Below are positions 51,516 through 58,448 of a stretch of DNA of 64,000 nt, one piece after another. Origin of the DNA: Streptomyces antioxidans (GTDB lineage Bacteria; Actinomycetota; Actinomycetes; Streptomycetales; Streptomycetaceae); contig NZ_LAKD02000072.1 of NCBI RefSeq assembly GCF_000968685.2, positions 1 to 64,000 on the forward strand. The letters run 5' to 3'. The notes below the pieces were generated by a model that was not told where the DNA came from, ran no database searches, and saw only the letters and a list, made by a program, of their open reading frames with translations. Positions within the stretch are counted from its first letter, which is position 1. Every line of letters starts with the position of its first letter. The position numbers and the translations under genes are program-made.

Positions 51516-52172
51516 CTACCAGCCGCGCTCGCGCCACTCCCCGAGGTGCGGGCGCTCGGCGCCGAGGGTGGTGTCGTCGCCGTGGCCGGGGTAGACCCAG
51601 GTCTCGTCGGAGAGCTGGTCGAAGAGCTTGGTCTCGACGTCGTTGATCAGGCTCTCGAACGCCTTGGGATCCTTACGGGTGTTACCGACCCCGCCAGGGA
51701 ACAGGCAGTCGCCGGTGAACGCGTGCGGATGACCGTGCGGGTCGTCATAGATCAGGGCGATGCTGCCCGGGGTGTGGCCGACCAGATGGCGCGCGGTCAG
51801 CTCGACCCGGCCGACCCGCAGCGTGTCGCCGTCCTCGACCAGCACATCGGTCCGCGCCGGGATGCCCTCCGCGTCGTAGCGGCCCGCGTAGGTGCGGGCG
51901 CCGGTGGCCTCCATCACCTCGCGCAGCGCGCCCCAGTGGTCGGGGTGGCGGTGGGTGGTGACCACGGACGCGATCCCGCTCTCGCCGATGAGGGAGAGCA
52001 GGGTGTGCGGCTCCGCGGCGGCGTCGATCAGCAGCTGCTCGTCGGTGGCGCGGCAGCGCAGCAGATAGGCGTTGTTGGCCATGGGGCCCACCGCGACCTT
52101 CGAGATCATGAGATCGGGCAGTTCATGTACATCGGCCGGTCCGCCGACCGTCACCACTCCGCTGTAGGTCAT
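51516..52172 (-). CDS. Metallo-beta-lactamase-fold hydrolase (glyoxalase II-like)
   Basis: A 218-aa MBL-fold enzyme. The metal motif is TTHRHPDHWGAL (HxHxDH type, first His in THRH), followed by the GHTPGSIALIYDD histidine, FTGDCLFPGGVGNT with the bridging aspartate, and VYPGHGDDTTLG. Relatives hydrolyse thioesters such as S-lactoylglutathione, or mycothiol conjugates in actinobacteria; the substrate is not fixed. On the minus strand TAGGCT (52185-52180) ends 7 nt before the ATG at 52172, so the gene is probably leaderless. Confidence 0.88.
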   Translation of the reverse strand: MTYSGVVTVGGPADVHELPDLMISKVAVGPMANNAYLLRCRATDEQLLIDAAAEPHTLLSLIGESGIASVVTTHRHPDHWGALREVMEATGARTYAGRYDAEGIPARTDVLVEDGDTLRVGRVELTARHLVGHTPGSIALIYDDPHGHPHAFTGDCLFPGGVGNTRKDPKAFESLINDVETKLFDQLSDETWVYPGHGDDTTLGAERPHLGEWRERGW

Positions 52173-52179
52173 GGCCTCA

Positions 52180-52185
52180 AGCCTA
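52180..52185 (-). promoter_or_regulatory. -10 box of a probable leaderless promoter (MBL hydrolase)
   Basis: TAGGCT on the minus strand is followed by TGAGGCC and the ATG. The same hexamer and spacing precede pyk. Confidence 0.5.
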
Positions 52186-52496
52186 GTGCGGAGGCGCTGT
52201 GGGTGGCTGTGGCGGGGGAATATCCGGTGTCCGGTGAAGCTTGTACGGATGTGTGCGGTGAGCCGGTGTCGGCGACCCCGGTCCGTACTACACGATCGGG
52301 TGAAGTCGGCTCCCACGTCCCGCAAATCGAATGTGCGTGCTATAGGCTCGGTGTGCTGCATCCTTAAGACATCGTCGTCGTGCCCCCATACCCTGGGTTG
52401 GGGGCTTCGCTCCGCTCCGCCTCTGCTCCGATCGCAGGGCCGCCCCGCGAGCGGGCTCGGCGCACCCCGACTCACTCAAGAAAGGTGCCGACCGGC
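52186..52496. other. Divergent regulatory region upstream of uvrA
   Basis: About 310 bp without a gene. TATAGGCT (52341-52348) is a likely -10 for uvrA with a leader of about 140 nt. TCGAATGTGCGTGCTA (52327-52342), immediately upstream and overlapping the -10 box by two bases, is a poor partial match to the actinobacterial LexA box. There is no TTGTCRGTG element here. Confidence 0.4.
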
Positions 52497-55400
52497 GTGG
52501 CCGACCGTCTCATCGTTCGTGGCGCTCGCGAGCACAACCTCAAGAACGTCTCACTCGACCTTCCTCGCGACTCGCTCATCGTCTTCACCGGGCTGTCCGG
52601 GTCGGGCAAGTCGTCCCTCGCGTTCGACACGATCTTCGCCGAGGGGCAGCGCCGGTACGTCGAGTCGCTCTCCTCCTACGCCCGCCAGTTCCTGGGGCAG
52701 ATGGACAAGCCCGATGTGGACTTCATCGAGGGCCTGTCCCCCGCGGTGTCGATCGACCAGAAGTCGACCTCGCGGAACCCGCGCTCGACGGTCGGCACCA
52801 TCACCGAGGTCTATGACTACCTCCGGCTGCTGTTCGCCCGCATCGGCAAGCCGCACTGCCCCGAGTGCGGCCGTCCGATCGCCCGCCAGTCGCCGCAGGC
52901 GATCGTGGACCGGGTGCTTGAGCTCCCCGAGGGCAGCCGCTTCCAGGTGCTCTCCCCGCTGGTGCGCGAGCGCAAGGGGGAGTTCGTCGACCTCTTCTCC
53001 GATCTCCAGACCAAGGGCTACAGCCGCGCCCGGGTGGACGGCGCCACCATCCAGCTCTCCGACCCGCCGAAGCTGAAGAAGCAGGAGAAGCACACCATCG
53101 AGGTGGTCGTGGACCGCCTCACCGTCAAGGACAGCGCCAAGCGCCGGCTGACCGACTCGGTGGAGACCGCGCTGGGCCTCTCCGGCGGCATGGTGATCCT
53201 CGACTTCGTGGACCTGGCGGAGGACGACCCGCAGCGGGAGCGGATGTTCTCCGAGCATCTCTACTGCCCGTACGACGACCTGTCCTTCGAGGAGCTTGAG
53301 CCGCGCACCTTCTCCTTCAACTCGCCCTTCGGCGCATGCCCGGAGTGCACGGGCATCGGCACCCGGATGGAGGTCGATCCGGAGCTGATCGTCCCGGACG
53401 AGGAGAAGTCGCTGGACGAGGGCGCCATCCACCCCTGGTCCCACGGCCACACCAAGGACTACTTCGGCCGCCTGGTCGGCGCGCTCGCCGACGCGCTCGG
53501 CTTCCGTACGGACGTCCCCTGGGCGGGGCTTCCGCAGCGCGCCAAGAAGGCGCTGCTCAACGGCCACCGCACCCAGATCGAGGTCCGCTACCGCAATCGC
53601 TACGGCCGCCAGCGGGCGTACACCACGGCCTTCGAGGGCGCGCTGCCCTTTGTGAAGCGGCGCCACTCTGAGGCGGAGAGCGACGCCAGCCGGGAGCGGT
53701 TCGAGGGCTATATGCGCGAGGTGCCCTGCCCCACCTGTGAGGGCACCCGCCTGAAGCCGATCGTCCTGGCCGTCACCGTGCAGGACAAGTCCATCGCGGA
53801 TGTCTCGGCGATGTCGATCAGCGAATGCGCCGAGTTCCTGCGCGGCATGGAGCTGAGCGAGCGCGAGAAGACCATCGCCGAGCGGGTCCTCAAGGAGGTC
53901 AACGAGCGGCTGCGGTTCCTGGTCGACGTCGGCCTGGACTACCTCTCGCTCAACCGCGCCGCGGGCACCCTCTCCGGCGGCGAGGCCCAGCGCATCCGGC
54001 TGGCCACCCAGATCGGCTCCGGTCTGGTCGGTGTGCTCTATGTGCTGGACGAGCCCTCCATCGGCCTGCACCAGCGCGACAACCACCGGCTGATCGAGAC
54101 GCTGGTGCGGCTGCGCGACCTGGGCAACACCCTGATCGTCGTGGAGCACGACGAGGACACCATCAAGACCTCGGACTGGGTGGTGGACATCGGCCCGGGC
54201 GCGGGCGAGCACGGCGGCAAGGTGGTGCACAGCGGCCCGCTGAGCGAGCTGCTGGTCAACCAGGAGTCGGTGACCGGCCACTATCTGTCCGGCAAGAAGG
54301 CCATCCCGCTGCCGGCGGGGCGCCGGCCCATGGATCCCAAGCGGCGCCTTACGGTCCACGGCGCCCGGGAGAACAACCTCCAGGACATCGATGTGTCCTT
54401 CCCGCTCGGGGTGCTCACCGCCGTCACCGGCGTCTCGGGATCGGGTAAGTCCACGCTGGTCAACGACATCCTCTACACCCATCTGGCCCGCGAGCTGAAC
54501 GGTGCGCGGGCGGTTCCCGGGCGGCACACCCGGGTCGCGGGCGACGATCTGGTCGACAAGGTGGTGCATGTCGACCAGTCGCCCATCGGCCGCACCCCGC
54601 GCTCCAACCCGGCCACGTACACCGGCGTCTTCGACCACGTCCGCAAGCTGTTCGCGGAGACCATGGAGGCCAAGGTCCGCGGGTACCAGCCCGGTCGGTT
54701 CTCGTTCAACGTCAAGGGCGGCCGCTGTGAGAACTGCTCCGGTGACGGCACCATCAAGATCGAGATGAACTTCCTGCCGGATGTGTATGTGCCGTGCGAG
54801 GTCTGCCATGGCGCGCGCTACAACCGGGAGACCCTGGAGGTGCACTACAAGGGCAAGTCCATCGCCGAGGTGCTGGACATGCCCATCGAGGAGGCCCTGG
54901 ACTTCTTCGAGGCGGTGCCCACCATCGCCCGCCATCTGCGCACCCTCAACGAGGTCGGGCTGGGCTATGTCCGGCTCGGGCAGCCCGCGCCGACCCTCTC
55001 CGGCGGTGAGGCCCAGCGCGTCAAGCTGGCGAGTGAGCTCCAGAAGCGGTCGACCGGCCGCACGGTGTATGTGCTGGACGAGCCGACCACCGGTCTGCAC
55101 TTCGAGGACATCAGCAAGCTGATCAGCGTGCTCTCCGGACTGGTCGACAAGGGCAATACGGTGATCGTCATCGAGCACAACCTCGATGTGATCAAGACGG
55201 CCGACTGGGTCGTGGACATGGGGCCCGAGGGCGGCAGCGGCGGCGGTCTGGTGATCGCCGAGGGCACCCCCGAGGACGTGGCCTCGATCCCGGTCAGCCA
55301 CACCGGGAAGTTCCTGCGGGACATGCTGGGCGACCGGGTGAGCGACGCCACGGTGCCCGCCGCGCGCAAGGGCGGCGCGCCCGACAAGAAGGCTTCCGCC

Positions 55401-55514
55401 AAGAAGACCGCCGCCAAGTCCACGGCGGCCAAGAAGACCGCGGCGAAGAAGACCGTGGCCAAGAAGGCGGCGGCCAAGACCACGGCCGCCTCCAAACGGA
55501 CGGCCGCGAAGTAG
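52497..55514 (+). CDS. uvrA: Excinuclease ABC subunit A
   Basis: A 1005-aa DNA-damage sensor ATPase of nucleotide excision repair. It has two ABC modules: Walker A GLSGSGKSSLAFDTIFAEGQ and GVSGSGKSTLVNDILY, signatures LSGGEAQRIRLA and LSGGEAQRVKLA, and Walker B regions VLDEPSIGLHQRD and VLDEPTTGLHFED. Zinc modules are visible as CPECGR, CPECTGIG with CPTCEGTR, and CENCSGDG with CEVCHGARY. After the catalytic core there is a tail of about 45 residues rich in KKTAAK-type repeats, like histone H1. GTG 52497 gives the normal ADRLIVRGAREHNL start with a weak AAAGG site; in-frame codons upstream encode no conserved sequence. Confidence 0.97.
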   Translation: MADRLIVRGAREHNLKNVSLDLPRDSLIVFTGLSGSGKSSLAFDTIFAEGQRRYVESLSSYARQFLGQMDKPDVDFIEGLSPAVSIDQKSTSRNPRSTVGTITEVYDYLRLLFARIGKPHCPECGRPIARQSPQAIVDRVLELPEGSRFQVLSPLVRERKGEFVDLFSDLQTKGYSRARVDGATIQLSDPPKLKKQEKHTIEVVVDRLTVKDSAKRRLTDSVETALGLSGGMVILDFVDLAEDDPQRERMFSEHLYCPYDDLSFEELEPRTFSFNSPFGACPECTGIGTRMEVDPELIVPDEEKSLDEGAIHPWSHGHTKDYFGRLVGALADALGFRTDVPWAGLPQRAKKALLNGHRTQIEVRYRNRYGRQRAYTTAFEGALPFVKRRHSEAESDASRERFEGYMREVPCPTCEGTRLKPIVLAVTVQDKSIADVSAMSISECAEFLRGMELSEREKTIAERVLKEVNERLRFLVDVGLDYLSLNRAAGTLSGGEAQRIRLATQIGSGLVGVLYVLDEPSIGLHQRDNHRLIETLVRLRDLGNTLIVVEHDEDTIKTSDWVVDIGPGAGEHGGKVVHSGPLSELLVNQESVTGHYLSGKKAIPLPAGRRPMDPKRRLTVHGARENNLQDIDVSFPLGVLTAVTGVSGSGKSTLVNDILYTHLARELNGARAVPGRHTRVAGDDLVDKVVHVDQSPIGRTPRSNPATYTGVFDHVRKLFAETMEAKVRGYQPGRFSFNVKGGRCENCSGDGTIKIEMNFLPDVYVPCEVCHGARYNRETLEVHYKGKSIAEVLDMPIEEALDFFEAVPTIARHLRTLNEVGLGYVRLGQPAPTLSGGEAQRVKLASELQKRSTGRTVYVLDEPTTGLHFEDISKLISVLSGLVDKGNTVIVIEHNLDVIKTADWVVDMGPEGGSGGGLVIAEGTPEDVASIPVSHTGKFLRDMLGDRVSDATVPAARKGGAPDKKASAKKTAAKSTAAKKTAAKKTVAKKAAAKTTAASKRTAAK

Positions 55515-55534
55515 TCCCACGCTCCTGCGCCCGT

Positions 55535-55562
55535 GCCGTGCCCGGACCGATCCGGGCGCGGC
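55535..55562. terminator. Terminator between uvrA and the sugar kinase gene
   Basis: GCCGTGCCCGGA and TCCGGGCGCGGC form a 12-bp stem with one G-T pair and a 4-nt loop, between convergent genes. Confidence 0.75.
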
Positions 55563-55608
55563 GCGAGAGCGGGCGTAACAGCGGGGCTCAGGCGCAACGG
55601 TTGGGGGC

Positions 55609-56559
55609 TCAGGCCAGCTCGGACGCGTACGGCGGCTCCGCGCCCGCCCGGGAGCAGGTGACCGCGGCGGCGCGGGCGGCGAAGCCCAGCACATCCCGAC
55701 AGGCCGCCTCGTCCAGCTTGGCCAGCGCGGGCGCCGACAGCGCCTGGTGCCCCGCCAGCCGGTGCAGCAGCGCGGCGTTCACGGTGTCGCCCGCCCCGAT
55801 GGTGTCCACGATGTCCACCCGCTCGCCCGGTACCGAGATCACCGGCCCGTCCTGCCGCCGTACGCTCAGCCCCTCCCCGCCATGGGTGAGCACCACGGCC
55901 GCTGGACCCGCCGCCAGCCACCCGCCCATCGCCCTCTCGACATCCCCCGGGTCCTCCGAGTCGGCCAGCCACCTCGCGTCCTCTATGGACAGCTTCAGCA
56001 GGCCGATATGGGGCAGCCAGCCGTGGAAGCGGGCCCGGTAGGCATCGGCGTCGGGGATCAGACCGGTGCGGATATTGGGGTCCAGCGTGGTGAAGACCCC
56101 GCGCGCGGCCTCCCGCCGCAGCAGCTCCTGGTACGCGCTCGCGCCCGGCTCGAGCACCAGTGAGCAGGTGCCCAGCGACAGCGCGCGCACCCCTTCCGGA
56201 AGGGACGGTGGCAGGGCGAAGAGCCGGTCGGCGGTGCCCTGCACATAGAAGCCGTACCCGGCCGAGCCATCGGCCCCGATGGAGGCGACGGCCAGGGTCG
56301 TGGGCTCCTCGCCGCGCTGCACCAGCGCGGTGTCCACGCCGTCCTTCCGCAGCCCCGCCAGCAGCGCCTCCCCGAAGCCGTCCGTGGAGACCCGCGAGCA
56401 GAACGCGGTGGGCGAGCCGAGCCGCCCCAGCGCCAGCGCGGTGTTGTACGGGCCGCCGCCGCGCGCGGGGCGCAGCGCGGGCAGCCGGTCACCCGCCGCG
56501 GCGCTCGGCGTGCGCTCGGGCACGAGGTCGATCAGGGCTTCTCCGGCGACGACGATCAC
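55609..56559 (-). CDS. PfkB-family carbohydrate kinase (fructokinase-like)
   Basis: A 316-aa ribokinase-fold sugar kinase. The N-terminal VAGEALIDLVP and GGGPYNTALALGRLG match the first PfkB signature, and VDTIGAGDTVNAALLHRL matches the second, with the catalytic base Asp in GAGD. The sugar is probably fructose or a related ketose or hexose but is not fixed by sequence. GTG 56559 overlaps the stop of the LacI-type gene (GTGA), so the kinase is translated from the regulator transcript. Confidence 0.9.
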   Translation of the reverse strand: MIVVAGEALIDLVPERTPSAAAGDRLPALRPARGGGPYNTALALGRLGSPTAFCSRVSTDGFGEALLAGLRKDGVDTALVQRGEEPTTLAVASIGADGSAGYGFYVQGTADRLFALPPSLPEGVRALSLGTCSLVLEPGASAYQELLRREAARGVFTTLDPNIRTGLIPDADAYRARFHGWLPHIGLLKLSIEDARWLADSEDPGDVERAMGGWLAAGPAAVVLTHGGEGLSVRRQDGPVISVPGERVDIVDTIGAGDTVNAALLHRLAGHQALSAPALAKLDEAACRDVLGFAARAAAVTCSRAGAEPPYASELA

Positions 56560-57614
56560 GAGACGGGGTCCTTTCCGGTGGGACGGGGAGTTCCGGGGAG
56601 CGGTCGGTCGAGGGCTTCGGCCACACAGCCGCACGAGGTGCGGTGGACGAAGGCGCAGGGCAGCCGGACGGTGCGCGGCGGCCGCCCCGGGTTCTCCAGC
56701 CGCTCGAGCAGCAGCCGGACGGCGGTGGCGCCGACCTCCCGGCTGGGCTGGGAGATCGCGGTGAGCCCGGGGGAGAAGACATCCGCCCAGGAGAAGTCGT
56801 CGAAGCAGACCAGTGCGAGATCGTCCGGCACGCTCAGCCCCGCCGTCCGCAGGGCGCGCAGCGCGCCGATGGTCATCGCGTTGTTCGCGGTGATGATCGC
56901 GGTGGGCGGCTCGGCGGAGGCGAGCAGCCGGTGGACGGCGTCCTCCGCGCCCCGCGCCTCGGAGTGGCCCCCGGCCAGCAGCCCGGGGCGGAACGGCAGC
57001 CCGTACCGCTCCAGCCCGGTCCGGTAGCCCGCGATCCGCTCGGTGGTGGTGCTCAGCCCCGGCAGCCCCGCGACCAGTCCGATGCGGAGATGGCCGAGAC
57101 CGGCGAGATGGCTGACCAGCTGTTCCATCGGGCGGGCGTTCTCGGCGCACACCTGGTCATGGGCGTCGCCGACCAGCCGGTCGAGGAAGACCGCGGGGAT
57201 CTTACGGCGGGCCAGGTACTCCAGCAGCCCGGCGGGCTCGGCCGACGGGGCGACGAGCACGCCGTCCACCCGTCGCTCGTGCAGCAGCCGGACGACGGTG
57301 AGCTCATGGGCGGGGTCATCATGCGGATCGGCGATCAGCAGACCGTAGCCCCGCTCCAGGGCGCTGGCCTCGACGCCCTGGAGGATCTCGGTGAAGTACG
57401 GATTGCTGATCGCCGAGACGGCCAGGCCGATCGAGTGGGTACGCGCGGTCACCAGGGAGCGCGCCAGCGTATTGGGGATGTACCCGAGGTCGTCCATGGC
57501 GTCCAGCACGGCCTTACGGGTGCCGGGGCGGACCGGCCGGGTCTCGTTGAGCACATGCGAGACGGTGGCCACGGACACCCCGGCGCGACGGGCGACATCG
57601 ACCATGGTTGCCAT
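56556..57614 (-). CDS. LacI-family transcriptional regulator
   Basis: A 352-aa repressor. Residues about 4-25 form the HTH (VDVARRAGVSVATVSHVLN), then the hinge helix YIPNTLARSLV, and a periplasmic-binding-like effector domain (IGLAVSAISNPYFTEILQG, VFLDRLVGDAHD, LVCFDDFSWADVFSPGLTAI). The tail has FVHRTSCGC. ATG 57614 is the first of two close starts (57605 is the other). It is co-transcribed with the sugar kinase, which suggests a sugar or sugar-phosphate inducer, and a matching double operator lies 150 bp upstream. Confidence 0.93.
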   Translation of the reverse strand: MATMVDVARRAGVSVATVSHVLNETRPVRPGTRKAVLDAMDDLGYIPNTLARSLVTARTHSIGLAVSAISNPYFTEILQGVEASALERGYGLLIADPHDDPAHELTVVRLLHERRVDGVLVAPSAEPAGLLEYLARRKIPAVFLDRLVGDAHDQVCAENARPMEQLVSHLAGLGHLRIGLVAGLPGLSTTTERIAGYRTGLERYGLPFRPGLLAGGHSEARGAEDAVHRLLASAEPPTAIITANNAMTIGALRALRTAGLSVPDDLALVCFDDFSWADVFSPGLTAISQPSREVGATAVRLLLERLENPGRPPRTVRLPCAFVHRTSCGCVAEALDRPLPGTPRPTGKDPVS

Positions 57615-57762
57615 CCGTGCGGTCCTTAAGGCTGAGATCGTCGGGGAGCCGGGCCGGTGAGCCGGGAGCCGGTCCGTGGGGGCCGGTCCACGGGAGCCGA
57701 GGCCGTCGGGGCGGCTGCCGAGCCCTGCTGGGGGCACGTAACGTATCGCATCGGGCGTCCGA

Positions 57763-57788
57763 CGTAAACGTTTACGCAAACGCTTACG
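57763..57788. promoter_or_regulatory. Double LacI-type operator
   Basis: CGTAAACGTTTACG (57763-57776) is a perfect palindrome of the LacI/CcpA class with a central AACGTT. Directly adjacent and overlapping by two bases is CGCAAACGCTTACG (57775-57788), one step degenerate. The centres are 12 bp apart. The pair lies between the LacI-type gene and the Rieske gene and is the likely autoregulatory site of the former. Confidence 0.78.
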
Positions 57789-57865
57789 TACTCCCGGGGG
57801 TGGCGGCGAGCGGAAGGATCTGTGCCGGTATGGTCGGAGGGCCCTCACACCCCCAGGAGCCGCAG

Positions 57866-58303
57866 ATGTCCAGCCAGCCCGCCTCCCGTCGAACCGTGCT
57901 GTGCCGCGCCGCGCTCGCGGCCGGGGCCGCCGGGGCCGCCGGGCTCGGGGCGGCGGCCTGCTCCCCGGACGGAGCGGGCAGGAAGGCATCCGCGATGCCC
58001 ACGGGCCCCGTCGAGCTCGGCCCGGCCAGTGGCGTGCCGGTGGGCGGCGCCACGATCTACCGCGAGCAGCGGGTGGTGGTCGCCCAGCCCGCCAAGGGCG
58101 AGTTCACGGCGTTCAGCGCGGTGTGCACCCACGCCGGATGTGTCGTCGACACCGTCGAGGACGGCAAGATCAACTGTCCCTGTCACGGCAGCCAGTTCGA
58201 CGCCCGCACCGGCAAGGTCGTCCAGGGGCCCGCCGAGAGGCCCCTGCCGCCGATCCCGGTCACCGCGAAGGGCGGACGGCTCGTCGCGGGCCCGGACGCC
58301 TGA
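57866..58303 (+). CDS. Exported Rieske [2Fe-2S] protein
   Basis: A 145-aa electron-transfer protein. The N-terminus SRRTVLCRAALAAGAAGAAG is a twin-arginine signal, and GAAACSPDG provides a possible lipobox cysteine, so it is probably a membrane-anchored lipoprotein. The Rieske cluster motifs CTHAGC and CPCHGSQFD are both present with 16-17 residues between them, followed by PAERPLPPIPV. Partner enzymes are unknown; this small stand-alone type is common in Streptomyces. ATG 57866 has AGGAG 8 nt upstream. Confidence 0.92.
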   Translation: MSSQPASRRTVLCRAALAAGAAGAAGLGAAACSPDGAGRKASAMPTGPVELGPASGVPVGGATIYREQRVVVAQPAKGEFTAFSAVCTHAGCVVDTVEDGKINCPCHGSQFDARTGKVVQGPAERPLPPIPVTAKGGRLVAGPDA

Positions 58304-58418
58304 GGGCGAGGTCGGCGACACCCTGGCGGACGACGCCCGCCCCGGCGCGCGCCCCGGGCGGGCCGCGGAACCTCAAATCCCCTGGACCTCACCGAACCGC
58401 GTCCCGACGGCACCGGAT

Positions 58419-58441
58419 GTGTCACTCCCCGCAAGTAGGGT
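58419..58441 (+). promoter_or_regulatory. Degenerate damage-type promoter and -10 box of uvrC
   Basis: TAGGGT (58436-58441) ends 7 nt before ATG 58449. Exactly 8 nt before it is GTGTCACTC, which shares six of nine bases with TTGTCRGTG. The -10 and leaderless spacing are convincing; the upstream box is weak. Confidence 0.5.
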
Positions 58442-58448
58442 GGTGACC

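Noticed and set aside
52327..52342. LexA (SOS) box upstream of uvrA
   Set aside because: TCGAATGTGCGTGCTA has the left half of the actinobacterial SOS box but the right half is poor. I mention it only as a weak candidate.
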